DNA of 64,000 nucleotides, taken from Neobacillus drentensis. Its GTDB lineage: Bacteria; Bacillota; Bacilli; Bacillales; Cytobacillaceae. The notes under the pieces were generated by a model, which had not been told where the DNA came from, did not search any database, and worked only from the letters and a program-made list of their open reading frames with translations. The position numbers were made by a program, and so were the translations under genes. This document shows, piece by piece, positions 9,358-18,273 of the stretch. The stretch covers positions 4,528,501 to 4,592,500 of the forward strand of contig NZ_CP091110.1 in NCBI RefSeq assembly GCF_021560175.1, written 5' to 3'. Each line of letters begins with the position of its first letter. The first letter of the stretch is position 1.

Positions 9358-10875
9358 TTATTTTACGTTGTCTAATTGCTGGAGTAATTTTTTCAGGTCC
9401 ATTGTTTTAAGACCTTCAGCTGCTGTTTCAATATCTTTTGAAAAAATACGGTCCTTTTTAATCGAAGGAACAAGTTTTCTTCCGGTATCATAAAGCCTTC
9501 TTGTTTGGTTTGCCATTTTCTCAATTCCCCGGTATTCAACCGCCTGCATCGCACAAATCAGCTCTATTGCCAGGACTCTTCTTGTATTCTGAATAATTTG
9601 ATGGGCATGCCTGGAAGCGATTGTTCCCATGCTTACATGGTCCTCTTGGTTCGCTGATGAGGGAATAGAATCTACACTTGCTGGATGTGCCAGAGTTTTG
9701 TTTTCCGAAACAAGAGATGCAGCAACATATTGCATGATCATAGCACCTGATTGTAGGCCTGGCTGCGGACTTAAAAATGGTGGTAAATCATTTAATTGTG
9801 GATTGATTAATCGTTCAATCCGTCTTTCAGAAATATTCGCCATTTCTGCAACCGCAATTTTCATAAAATCCATCGCAAAAGCGATTGGCTGTCCATGGAA
9901 GTTCCCGCCGGAAATTACTTTTTCACCATCATCAAAAATTAATGGATTATCCGTTGCAGCATTCATCTCAATCTCCAATTTCTCTTTTACATAATCCAGG
10001 GCTTGCCACGTGGCACCATGAACTTGCGGGATACATCGAAGGGAATATGCATCCTGTACTCTCAATTCTCCCTGTACCGTCGTCAATAAACTATCGCTTA
10101 AGTAACCGCGGATTCGTGCTGCGGTATCGATTTGCTGTTGATAACCCCGTGCAAGATGAACCTCTTCAGCGAAGGCATCAATAATTCCAGTTAATCCTTC
10201 AATCGTCATCGCGGAAATTAACTCACTTTGGAATGCAAGTTGTTCTGCCTCGAGATAGCCAACCACGCCCATTGCTGTCATTGCTTGCGTTCCGTTGATC
10301 AGTGCAAGGCCTTCTTTTGCTTGAAGTGTTACTGGGAATATCCCTTCTAACTGAAAGGATTCAAGTGAGTCCATTCGGTTTCCTTTATAAAATACTTCTC
10401 CTTCCCCGATTAGCACCAATGCCAAGTGTGAGAGCGGTGCCAAATCACCGCTTGCTCCAAGGGAACCTTGCTGCGGAATCACGGGGATTATATCCTTGTT
10501 TACTAAATCTAATAATCTATCAATAACAATCGGTCTAATTCCAGAATAACCCTTCAAAAGGGCATTAGCGCGAAGAAGAACCATTGCCTTTGCAACAACC
10601 TCTGGGAACGGCTCACCTACTCCGCAAGCATGTGAGCGGATTAAATTGAGCTGCAGATCTTGAACATGATCCTTATCAATTAGAACATCGCTGAATTTAC
10701 CAAACCCTGTTGTAATTCCATAAACTACTCTTGATTCGGATACAATCCTTTCAACCGCTTTCCGGCTCTTTCCGGCAGCCTCAATACTTTTTTCGCAAGC
10801 GGCCACCTTCTGTCCTCCGAATAAAACTTCCTTCATTTGAGTTAGGGTTAAACTTTGGCCTGTTAACGTAATCAT
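9358..10875 (-). CDS. hutH: Histidine ammonia-lyase
   Basis: First and committing enzyme of histidine degradation: deaminates L-histidine to trans-urocanate. 505 aa. The self-made MIO cofactor comes from ASG at residues 141-143 within [24 protein letters not shown] (52-61), with the catalytic-loop tyrosine, is also conserved. It is first in the operon, with an AGAGGAGAGATATC ribosome-site region before the ATG. A 48-base perfect-ended hairpin lies 35 bases upstream in the leader. Confidence 0.97.
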   Translation of the reverse strand: MITLTGQSLTLTQMKEVLFGGQKVAACEKSIEAAGKSRKAVERIVSESRVVYGITTGFGKFSDVLIDKDHVQDLQLNLIRSHACGVGEPFPEVVAKAMVLLRANALLKGYSGIRPIVIDRLLDLVNKDIIPVIPQQGSLGASGDLAPLSHLALVLIGEGEVFYKGNRMDSLESFQLEGIFPVTLQAKEGLALINGTQAMTAMGVVGYLEAEQLAFQSELISAMTIEGLTGIIDAFAEEVHLARGYQQQIDTAARIRGYLSDSLLTTVQGELRVQDAYSLRCIPQVHGATWQALDYVKEKLEIEMNAATDNPLIFDDGEKVISGGNFHGQPIAFAMDFMKIAVAEMANISERRIERLINPQLNDLPPFLSPQPGLQSGAMIMQYVAASLVSENKTLAHPASVDSIPSSANQEDHVSMGTIASRHAHQIIQNTRRVLAIELICAMQAVEYRGIEKMANQTRRLYDTGRKLVPSIKKDRIFSKDIETAAEGLKTMDLKKLLQQLDNVK

Positions 10876-10909
10876 GATATCTCTCCTCTACCACTTTAGT
10901 ATAATAAAG

Positions 10910-10957
10910 AAAGAGGCTGGATTCCGATTCTGATTAGAATTGGAGTCCAGCCTCTTT
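10910..10957 (-). promoter_or_regulatory. Large leader hairpin before hutH (putative attenuator)
   Basis: Perfect 12-bp outer stem AAAGAGGCTGGA / TCCAGCCTCTTT, continued inward by about 8 further pairs with two mismatches and a 4-base loop. On the minus strand it is followed by CTTTATTATAC, moderately T-rich. It lies between the promoter (11047-11076) and the hutH ATG. In B. subtilis the equivalent position in hut mRNA carries a terminator opened by HutP; no hutP gene is present here. The phoU operon has its own terminator, so this one is not needed for phoU. Confidence 0.6.
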
Positions 10958-11046
10958 TATTACCATTTTTGAATTTTGAACTATTTTTTTACGCCACTTC
11001 ATGTGTTTTCAATCCCATCTTATAAAATTCTATTACTATGATAATT

Positions 11047-11076
11047 ATCATATGTGAGTAAACCATGTTTTGTCAA
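11047..11076 (-). promoter_or_regulatory. SigA-type promoter for the hut operon
   Basis: TTGACA (11076-11071), 18-base spacer, TATGAT (11052-11047) on the minus strand. It predicts a leader of about 165 nt before hutH, which includes the hairpin at 10910-10957. Within the leader, a nine-codon reading frame MGLKTHEVA is present without an evident ribosome site. Confidence 0.75.
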
Positions 11077-11161
11077 CAAAATATTCCGAATTTTAGCGCA
11101 ATAATACTTTAGCACAATAGTAAATGAAAGGCGTAGCAAAAGGAATAATCTTATTTCATAG

Positions 11162-11195
11162 AAAAAAGGAGACTGCACATTACTAGGCAGCCCCC
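11162..11195 (-). terminator. Intrinsic terminator of the pst-phoU operon
   Basis: Minus-strand stem GGGGGCTGC / GCAGTCTCC (two G-T pairs) followed by six T, seven bases after the phoU stop. Confidence 0.85.
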
Positions 11196-11201
11196 TCTTG
11201 T

Positions 11202-11861
11202 TTAAGCATTTAAGTTTAGTCGTTTTCCTGTAACAAGATAAATGACGTTCTCAGCAATATTCGTTGAATGATCGGCGATTCTCTCGACATTTCTACAAAC
11301 AAATGCTAACTGAATGATTTGGTTGGTTGAATTTAGATTTTGCGGGATATATCCTATTAATTCTTGAATTAGACGGCCAAACATTTGATCCACCTGATCA
11401 TCTTTTTTTGCACATTCTTTTGCCAGAGAAACATCCTCAGTGGTAAAAGCTTCAATCGACTCAGAAACCATCTCCAAAGCGATTCCCATCATATTTGGTA
11501 TATCAATGATCTCCTTAATATGCTTTTCATGACCTATGTGAATGGTGGATTTAGCAATATTTACGGCAATATCAGCCAATCTTTCAATTTCTGATGATAC
11601 CTTTAAAGCAGCGCTTATTTTTCTAAGGTCGGTAGCTACAGGTGATTCTCTTGCAATTAATAATAAGGCTTTATCATTGATTTCTTGTTCCAAATTATTA
11701 ATTTCATTATCCCCCATTAGAACAGCTTTTGCCTTATCGAGGTCTTGATTGACTAAAGAAAGCATAGCATCTTTAATCGCCATTTCTGCTTTTTTAGCCA
11801 TGGATAATAATATTTCATTTAATTGTAGTAAATTATGATCAAAATTAGACCTTGTACTCAT
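11202..11861 (-). CDS. phoU: Phosphate transport system regulator PhoU
   Basis: Peripheral cytoplasmic protein of two three-helix PhoU repeats. It links Pst transport state to the Pho response and metal/phosphate homeostasis. 219 residues from the ATG at 11861, preceded by GGGGTGG; an upstream in-frame start at 11948 would overlap pstB and is rejected. Acidic motifs such as EIERLADIAVNIAK and VERIADHSTNIAE are the repeated metal-binding E(D)xxxD-type segments near residues 85 and 190. It ends the pst operon. Confidence 0.92.
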   Translation of the reverse strand: MSTRSNFDHNLLQLNEILLSMAKKAEMAIKDAMLSLVNQDLDKAKAVLMGDNEINNLEQEINDKALLLIARESPVATDLRKISAALKVSSEIERLADIAVNIAKSTIHIGHEKHIKEIIDIPNMMGIALEMVSESIEAFTTEDVSLAKECAKKDDQVDQMFGRLIQELIGYIPQNLNSTNQIIQLAFVCRNVERIADHSTNIAENVIYLVTGKRLNLNA

Positions 11862-11874
11862 TTTGTCCACCCCA

Positions 11875-12648
11875 TCATCCGAATCTTCCGGTAATATACC
11901 CTTCCGTACGTGAGTCCGCAGGGTTTGAAAATATAGAAGCAGTAGCATCTAATTCAATCAGTTCCCCCATTAAGAAGAAGGCTGTTTTATCTGACACCCG
12001 TGATGCCTGCTGCATGTTGTGAGTAACAATGACGATTGTATACTTTTCTTTTAACTCTAAGATCAATTCCTCTATTTTCAAAGTAGAGATTGGATCTAAC
12101 GCAGAAGTTGGTTCATCCATTAATAGGACCTCAGGTTTAGTCGCTAAAGCCCTGGCAATACACAATCTTTGCTGCTGTCCGCCCGATAACCCCAAAGCAG
12201 GTGTGTGTAATCGGTCCTTCACTTCATCCCATAATGCTACGTCCATCAATGATTTTGTGACAATCTCATCAAGATGGACCTTTTTTTTAATCCCATGAAT
12301 TCTCGGTCCGTAGGCGATATTATCATAAATAGATTGTGGAAAGGGATTTCCCTTTTGGAAAACCATCCCCACATGTTTGCGAAGGTCTACAAGATCTACT
12401 TTTTCATCAAGGATGTTCTTACCATTTAAGTTAATTTCACCGGTCATTTTGACATTCGGAACCATATTAATCATTAAGTTAAGTGTTTTAATAAAGGTGG
12501 ACTTACCACATCCAGATGGTCCAATTATTGCGGTAACTTCTTTTTTATTTATGGAAAAGTTTATATCTTTTAAGGCATGATGGTCTCCGTACCATAAATT
12601 TAAATCTTTTATATCAAATATTTGCCTTGTTAACGTTGAAGTTGTCAT
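11875..12648 (-). CDS. pstB: Phosphate ABC transporter ATP-binding protein (copy 2 in operon)
   Basis: ATPase subunit of the high-affinity phosphate importer on the inner membrane face. 257 aa. Walker [10 protein letters not shown] (43-51), signature LSGGQQQR (about 154-161), Walker [14 protein letters not shown], and H-loop VTHNMQQ. It is one of two adjacent paralogues, 12 bases after the first. The C-terminus EGYITGRFG is shared with its neighbour. B. subtilis also has two (pstBA, pstBB). Confidence 0.94.
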   Translation of the reverse strand: MTTSTLTRQIFDIKDLNLWYGDHHALKDINFSINKKEVTAIIGPSGCGKSTFIKTLNLMINMVPNVKMTGEINLNGKNILDEKVDLVDLRKHVGMVFQKGNPFPQSIYDNIAYGPRIHGIKKKVHLDEIVTKSLMDVALWDEVKDRLHTPALGLSGGQQQRLCIARALATKPEVLLMDEPTSALDPISTLKIEELILELKEKYTIVIVTHNMQQASRVSDKTAFFLMGELIELDATASIFSNPADSRTEGYITGRFG

Positions 12649-12660
12649 GATGATGCCCCC

Positions 12661-13482
12661 TTATCCGAATCTTCCAGAAATATATTCTTCAGTCTTTTTT
12701 ACGGAAGGATTGGTAAAGATTTTTTCAGTAGAATCAAATTCAATTAAATCTCCATTTAAAAAGAACGCTGTTTTATCGGAAATACGGGAAGCCTGCTGCA
12801 TATTATGGGTAACAATAATAATCGAATAATCCTTTTTCAAGTCAACAATCAGCTCTTCTACCTTTGCATTGGAAATGGGGTCTAATGCGGATGATGGCTC
12901 ATCAAGGAGCATAACTGCCGGCTTCATCGCAATCGTCCTTGCTATACAAAGACGTTGCTGCTGTCCACCCGAAAGTGAAAGAGCAGATTTATAGAGACGG
13001 TCCTTTACCTCATCCCACAAGGCTGCTTTTTCTAGACTTTCTTGTACAAGATCATCAAGCAGGCTTTTCTTTTTAATGCCGCTAAACTTCAATGCATGGG
13101 TAATATTTTCATAGATAGATTTTGGAAACGGATTGGGCTTTTGAAATACCATACCAATTTCTTTTCTTAATGCGACTACATTGATTTGGTCGGATAAGAT
13201 ATTTAGGTCTTCATAAAGAATTTCACCTTCGGCTCTTGCTCCTGGAATTAGATCATTCATCCGATTGATACTTCGCAAAAATGTTGACTTCCCACAGCCA
13301 GACGGTCCAATTAATGCAGTTACCGCATTTTTCTCTATATCCATTGAAATGCCATTTACGGCGCGTTTTTCTCCATAAAATATTTCCAAATTATTTACCT
13401 TTAAGATATTTTCCATTTGGAACGGGACGGTTGTTTCAAATGTTTGTTCCATAGATTCCTTTTCCAATAGAGTCGTAACCAT
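12661..13482 (-). CDS. pstB: Phosphate ABC transporter ATP-binding protein (copy 1 in operon)
   Basis: Second PstB-type ATPase, 273 aa, with a longer hydrophilic N-terminus (about 25 residues) than its neighbour. All ABC motifs are present: [35 protein letters not shown]. The ATG at 13482 is 7 bases after AGGTG; the internal Met 11 or 23 could also serve. The two PstBs may form a heterodimer or act with different partners; sequence does not decide. Confidence 0.93.
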   Translation of the reverse strand: MVTTLLEKESMEQTFETTVPFQMENILKVNNLEIFYGEKRAVNGISMDIEKNAVTALIGPSGCGKSTFLRSINRMNDLIPGARAEGEILYEDLNILSDQINVVALRKEIGMVFQKPNPFPKSIYENITHALKFSGIKKKSLLDDLVQESLEKAALWDEVKDRLYKSALSLSGGQQQRLCIARTIAMKPAVMLLDEPSSALDPISNAKVEELIVDLKKDYSIIIVTHNMQQASRISDKTAFFLNGDLIEFDSTEKIFTNPSVKKTEEYISGRFG

Positions 13483-13499
13483 CCATTTTCACCTGCCCT

Positions 13500-14387
13500 T
13501 TATTTAGTTGCTGTAATTTTTTTATGAATCATGCTGCCAATCCATCTTGCTAAGAGGTTAAATAGTAAAACTGAAATAACCAGCACGGCGGCAGAACCAT
13601 TTGAAACTTCTTCAACGTCAGGAATTAAGCCCTGTGTATTGACTGACCAAATGTGTACAGCTAGCGTTTCGGCAGGACGAAAAATATTAAGTGGGGATTG
13701 ATCAGAAAATGGATTCCAGTTAGCATAATCAAGCCTTGGTGTCGATAGACCAGCCGTAAATAGCAATGCGGCCGCTTCACCAAATACCCTTCCTGCAGCA
13801 AGAATGGCACCAGTTAAAATGGATGGAAATGCACTTGGTAAAATAACCGTTTTAATCGTGTGCCAATGCGTAATCCCTAAGGCAAGACTTGCCTCTTTTA
13901 AATCGCGGGGAACAGCACGAATCGCATCCTCACTCACCCGCACTAGCACTGGAAGATTAAATACCGTTAATGCTAAAGCACCGCCCAAAATCGTATAACC
14001 CCATCCGGTTAAATTAACGAACATTAATAAACCAAACATCCCAATAACAATCGATGGCAGAGAAGCAAGGACTTCAATACATGAACGGATCATATCGGTG
14101 ACCTTCCCCGGTTTTGCATATTCCGCCATATAGATTCCACCACCTACACCAAGTGGAACGGTAATTAACATCGTTATAAACAGAACGTAGAAGGAATTAA
14201 ATAATTGATCGCGAATTCCTCCCCCTGCAAGTACATTACTTGAAGGTGTGGTTAAAAAATGAAGTGATACATGTTTTAGGCCATTCACTAAAATATAGGA
14301 AAATAGTCCAACTAAAATAGAAATAATAATAATGGCAATCGCTACAAATACTCCTGTGGCTAATCGGTCAGCAGTTTTGCTATTCAT
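13500..14387 (-). CDS. pstA: Phosphate ABC transporter permease PstA
   Basis: Membrane subunit of the phosphate importer, 295 aa with six predicted helices. The binding-protein-dependent transport signature EASLALGITHWHTIKTVILP lies in the cytoplasmic loop near residue 190. The start at 14387 is chosen because its ATG overlaps the pstC stop by one base (TAATG), following AGGAGG in the end of pstC. A longer reading to 14471 would overlap pstC deeply. Confidence 0.94.
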   Translation of the reverse strand: MNSKTADRLATGVFVAIAIIIISILVGLFSYILVNGLKHVSLHFLTTPSSNVLAGGGIRDQLFNSFYVLFITMLITVPLGVGGGIYMAEYAKPGKVTDMIRSCIEVLASLPSIVIGMFGLLMFVNLTGWGYTILGGALALTVFNLPVLVRVSEDAIRAVPRDLKEASLALGITHWHTIKTVILPSAFPSILTGAILAAGRVFGEAAALLFTAGLSTPRLDYANWNPFSDQSPLNIFRPAETLAVHIWSVNTQGLIPDVEEVSNGSAAVLVISVLLFNLLARWIGSMIHKKITATK

Positions 14388-15307
14388 TACAGCTTCCTCC
14401 TCGATGATAGATAACGGATCAGGAGAATAAACGCAAACGACATAACTAATAAAATAAGACCCATCGACCAAAGTGTGTTATTTTCAACACTTCCGTAAGT
14501 GGTGTGTCCCATATTTAAGGTAATAATGGTCGTTAAAGTTGCTGAAGCATCCAATAGGCTTGTTGGTATATCTCGAACGTTACCGATTACCATTTGGACA
14601 GCTAAAGCTTCTCCAAATGCCCTTGCCATACCTAAAACTACGGCAGTCAACAAGGTGGGCAAAGCAGCCGGAATAAGAACCTTGCGGATCGTTTGCCAAC
14701 GTGTTGCCCCAAGAGCATAGGATCCTTCTCGTAAACTTTTTGGTAATGAACTCATTGCGTCTGTCGCAATGGTCGTAATCGTTGGTAAAATCATGATGGA
14801 TAACACAATCGTCCCTGAAAGCAAACTAAATCCTAATCCGCCCACATGTTCTCTGATAAAAGGAACTAAAACTGTAAGCCCGATGAATCCATAAACAACG
14901 GATGGAATTCCAACTAAAAGCTCAATGATTGGTTGTAATATTTTTCGTCCCCATGAAGGTGCAATTTCTGTCATGAATATGGCACCGCCAATTCCTAATG
15001 GTGCCGCAACAATTGCTGATAAAAAGGTAACAGCAAAAGATCCGAAGATAAACGGTAAGACTCCATACTCTGGATTAGCTTTATCGGTAGGATTCCAGTG
15101 GATACTGGTTAAGAACTCAATAAAATTAACACCATTCTTAATAAATGATTGCAGCCCTTTTGTGCCAAGGAAGATGGTAATCGAAATGGTGGCAGAAATC
15201 ATAATCACCGCACATAATAACACAAGAATCTTTCCACGAACTTCTCCATCCATCCGATTTTTTCCGGACTTTAACAATCTTTCCCTAGCTGGTACGATCT
15301 TTTCCAT
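14387..15307 (-). CDS. pstC: Phosphate ABC transporter permease PstC
   Basis: Partner permease of PstA, 306 aa from the ATG at 15307 with AGGGGTG 8 bases upstream. About six membrane helices and the EAA-type loop REGSYALGATRWQTIRKV near residue 200. It is the first gene of the operon here; in B. subtilis pstS stands before it. The PhoP-box promoter lies 170 bases upstream. Confidence 0.94.
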   Translation of the reverse strand: MEKIVPARERLLKSGKNRMDGEVRGKILVLLCAVIMISATISITIFLGTKGLQSFIKNGVNFIEFLTSIHWNPTDKANPEYGVLPFIFGSFAVTFLSAIVAAPLGIGGAIFMTEIAPSWGRKILQPIIELLVGIPSVVYGFIGLTVLVPFIREHVGGLGFSLLSGTIVLSIMILPTITTIATDAMSSLPKSLREGSYALGATRWQTIRKVLIPAALPTLLTAVVLGMARAFGEALAVQMVIGNVRDIPTSLLDASATLTTIITLNMGHTTYGSVENNTLWSMGLILLVMSFAFILLIRYLSSRRKL

Positions 15308-15459
15308 TGCAGCAACACCCCTATATACGTCATAAGAGGGTAAATGCAGTTCCACACTTACCCAGTCATTCAATTAACTATCAACTTATAAATCTTTTTA
15401 ATTTCTTTCCGTATCACGTTCTACTTTCATCCTTGTTCCTGTTTTCTCTTACATATACA

Positions 15460-15534
15460 AGCATAAACCCTAAGTGTAAACGGAGTTTTAATCGTATGTA
15501 AAGGTTTTGTAAATCTATGTTTAGATATTGTAAA
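15460..15534 (-). promoter_or_regulatory. PhoP box array and promoter of the pst operon
   Basis: On the minus strand TTTACA-like units recur with an 11-base period: exact TTTACA at 15534-15529, 15513-15508, 15502-15497 and 15480-15475, with degenerate units at about 15523 and 15490. This is the direct-repeat PhoP~P site of Bacillus Pho promoters (consensus TTAACA/TTTACA). A -10 candidate TATGCT (15465-15460) follows ten bases after the last unit, and there is no good -35, as expected of an activated promoter. Confidence 0.85.
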
Positions 15535-15546
15535 GTTGAACGAAAT

Positions 15547-15580
15547 AAAAAAAACCACCTGTCTTATCAATGACAGGTGG
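15547..15580 (-). terminator. Intrinsic terminator of pbpA
   Basis: Stem CCACCTGTC / GACAGGTGG with an 8-base loop followed by eight T on the minus strand, 16 bases after the pbpA stop. Confidence 0.9.
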
Positions 15581-15596
15581 CTATGAGAATATTAAT

Positions 15597-17750
15597 CTAT
15601 TGTCCAATTAGTTGCGTAGTTTGAGTAGAATCTGCTGCATTTGGGTCTGCTTGCTGCTCAGACCCTGAAACACCATCTGTTAGTTGACGTGTTTTCTTCA
15701 AGTCAAAATAAGCATCCATAACTCGGCGGCCAATTAAGTTATTTATACTTGGACCACTGCTGCCTGCGTAGGCCCAAGGGACAACTACAGCAATAGCTAC
15801 TTCAGGATTATCCGCAGGTGCATAGCTGACAAGACTTAAATTCCAGACTTCTGTTCCTCGTTTGGTTTTATCTGAACCATCATAAAACGCCTGCGCAGTT
15901 CCAGTTTTTCCTGCAGGGTTGTAGGGTGCACTCCTAAAGGTACTAGTGGCTGTCCCATCGCCAACTTGCATAACCATTCGGAAGCCTTCTTGAACCCGTT
16001 TGATCCAAGCATCTTTCATATCAATACGATTTAGAACCTTAGGTTCCATTTCTTCAACGATTGGTCCTAATTTATTACTATCCATTACTGGTTCGCGAAT
16101 TTCTTTGACGATATGAGGCTGGACACGATTACCGCCATTAGCGATCGTCGAAACGTATTGTGCTAACTGCATCGGTGTGTAAGTATCATACTGGCCAATG
16201 GCAAAGTCAAGAAGTTTACCCGGGATATTCTCTGTTCCTTGGAAACCGCTCATTTCATTTGGAAGGTCAATTCCGGTTCGTGTTCCAAGTCCAAATTGGC
16301 TAAAAGATTGCCGCATCGTATTAAAGGTCTTTGCCGTTTCCATATTAAGCGTACCATGCGGTACATACTTTCCATGTGCCATTGCGATAACGGTTTTCCA
16401 CATATAGACGTTGGAAGAAACCTGTAAGGCTCTTAGGTCATTAATGGTGCCAAATGTTTTCCATGATTTCTTTATAGGAGTATTTTTAATCACTAACGGT
16501 TCATCTAGTTGGTAGGAACCCGGTTTAATCGCACCAGTCTGATAACCAGTTAAAATGGTAGCCCCTTTCACCGCTGACCCCACGTTATAGGAGCTGGTAA
16601 AAGTACCACTAGCATAGTCTTTCATAACCGTCTTACCATTACTATCCTTACCAATTAGCTTTCCGGCCATCGACAATATTTCACCTGTATTAGGATTCGT
16701 GACAACGACAAAGGCACGATCCATAACACCAGTATTAGGTTTACTTTTAGCAGACCACATTTCTTCTTCAATAATCTTTTCTACCTGCTGTTGAAGCTGC
16801 ATATCAATCGTTAAGACTAGGTCGTCCCCTCGCTTCCCTTCCGAAACAACGTCAGTCGAAAGGACTTTCCCTGCTTTGTCAGTAACAGTCTTCACTTTTG
16901 CCTTCTGGCCATGGAGAACATCTTCATATTTTAATTCTAAATAACTTTTCCCCACGCGGTCATTTCGGCTGTATCCGTGAGCGAGATACTTATCTAATTG
17001 CTCTTTCGGGATCCCAGCTTCAGAGGAAGTTACATCCCCTAAAATAGATTTCAAAGTATCACCAAATGCATACTCACGTTTCCAGTCTGTGGTTGTATCG
17101 ACGCCAGGCAAATTTTCTAGATTCTCACTCACGCTGGCAAACTCTTCAGCTGTTACATCTTTATTTTTAACAATTTGCGGGGTTAATGCATAGCCACTAT
17201 TGAATTTGCTATAGATGGCAAGTGTTTCAAGTTTTTCACCTTGAATGCTGTTAATTTCCTGATCAGTAACCCGGTCCAGCTGTAATTGGTAAATTTCCTT
17301 ATCATCTAATTTTTTCTGATTATATAAGGCCCATTCTTTTTTCGTAATTTTTTTCTTCGCTTCCTTTGGATGTTTCATTATCCAAAAATCCTTTTTGTCT
17401 CGCACCGGAACTTTGGAGGTGTCCATCGAGATAATTTTTGCTAATTTTGCGGCGGTATCCAGCATTTCCTCTTGTGTCACATTTTGACTTTTTGTATAGG
17501 TAATCGCATTTAGCGGACTATTATCTACAATTGTGCTGCCATTACGGTCATACATTTTCCCTCTCGGTACGGGGTTATTCACGGTAATATCTTCCGTTCG
17601 TTGGATTTCCCGTTTAAAATCATCACCAAAGACAATTTGCAGTTCTCCAAGACGAAGAATAAGAACGGAGAAAAGGATAAATACAACAAAAAACACCATA
17701 TTTAAACGAAACGGGACATGTGTTTTTTTCTTTTTCTTTTTAAGATTCAA
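15597..17750 (-). CDS. pbpA: Penicillin-binding protein 2-type transpeptidase (class B PBP)
   Basis: Membrane-anchored peptidoglycan transpeptidase of lateral wall synthesis, 717 aa. A short basic cytoplasmic tail and one membrane helix (about 16-34) lead to a dimerisation domain (RGKMYDRNG, 63-71), a MecA-like insert, and the transpeptidase domain with SAVK (392-395), SSN (445-447) and KTGT (615-618). The start codon is TTG at 17750, 12 bases after AAAGGAAG. In B. subtilis pbpA directly precedes pstS; here it precedes pstC. Polar C-terminal tail of about 30 residues. Confidence 0.94.
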   Translation of the reverse strand: MNLKKKKKKTHVPFRLNMVFFVVFILFSVLILRLGELQIVFGDDFKREIQRTEDITVNNPVPRGKMYDRNGSTIVDNSPLNAITYTKSQNVTQEEMLDTAAKLAKIISMDTSKVPVRDKKDFWIMKHPKEAKKKITKKEWALYNQKKLDDKEIYQLQLDRVTDQEINSIQGEKLETLAIYSKFNSGYALTPQIVKNKDVTAEEFASVSENLENLPGVDTTTDWKREYAFGDTLKSILGDVTSSEAGIPKEQLDKYLAHGYSRNDRVGKSYLELKYEDVLHGQKAKVKTVTDKAGKVLSTDVVSEGKRGDDLVLTIDMQLQQQVEKIIEEEMWSAKSKPNTGVMDRAFVVVTNPNTGEILSMAGKLIGKDSNGKTVMKDYASGTFTSSYNVGSAVKGATILTGYQTGAIKPGSYQLDEPLVIKNTPIKKSWKTFGTINDLRALQVSSNVYMWKTVIAMAHGKYVPHGTLNMETAKTFNTMRQSFSQFGLGTRTGIDLPNEMSGFQGTENIPGKLLDFAIGQYDTYTPMQLAQYVSTIANGGNRVQPHIVKEIREPVMDSNKLGPIVEEMEPKVLNRIDMKDAWIKRVQEGFRMVMQVGDGTATSTFRSAPYNPAGKTGTAQAFYDGSDKTKRGTEVWNLSLVSYAPADNPEVAIAVVVPWAYAGSSGPSINNLIGRRVMDAYFDLKKTRQLTDGVSGSEQQADPNAADSTQTTQLIGQ

Positions 17751-17948
17751 GATCTATAGACACTTCCTTTACCAAAGCTTACATAACTTTCTTTATTTTA
17801 AAGGAAAATGTCCTATTTATCTATGAATAACCCTTACCAATTTTGTTAAAAATCCTGGACCAAATCGTTTCATGGCTACAAAAAAACGATGAGTATTAAA
17901 GAGGGCATTGAAAGACCTTCGGTTTATTAAGAATTTTAAAGTAACAAC

Positions 17949-17996
17949 AAAAAAGGTATAATTCTCTTAAATCATGAGAAATTATACCTTTTTTAA
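17949..17996. terminator. Bidirectional terminator-like hairpin
   Basis: AAAAAAGGTATAATT with an inner CTC / GAG extension pairs with AATTATACCTTTTTT, with one bulged base. Both arms end in A/T runs, so it can terminate in either direction. It lies between the MFS gene and pbpA. Confidence 0.7.
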
Positions 17997-18017
17997 TTTA
18001 GACTAAGTAAAAGAACC

Positions 18018-18215
18018 CTGTTGATTGGAGCGGAAGGCGGCGAAGACTCCTCGAAAATGCTATCGCATTTCCTTCGTGCGTGGGCATATTCGAGGATGTA
18101 AAATCAAAGTCCTGCGGGAGTACGGGACAGGGGAGACCCCGCAGGCGCTTAAGCGCCGAGGAGGCTCCCCGGCACGCCCGCGGAAAGCGAAGCCGGCTGG
18201 AGCGGAAATCAACAG
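18018..18215. repeat. Bacillus-type GC-rich palindromic interspersed repeat, with an internal insertion
   Basis: A 198-base GC-rich island in AT-rich surroundings. It is bounded by inverted CTGTTGATT / AATCAACAG, with GGAGCGGAA inside both ends and paired segments such as GACTCCTGCGGGAG-type and GAGGAGGCTCCCC. It resembles, from memory, a family scattered through many Bacillus and Geobacillus genomes. It codes for nothing: the reading frames across it reflect only its base composition. Segment 18052-18113 appears to interrupt the canonical element. Confidence 0.75.
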
Positions 18216-18273
18216 CCAAATTACATCCACAATAAGGGGATTTTCCAGTGCTCTCGTATTATACTCACCGTTT

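Noticed and set aside
11875..13482. Two adjacent pstB genes as an assembly duplication
   Set aside because: The proteins differ throughout, including their N-termini; two PstB paralogues also occur in B. subtilis.
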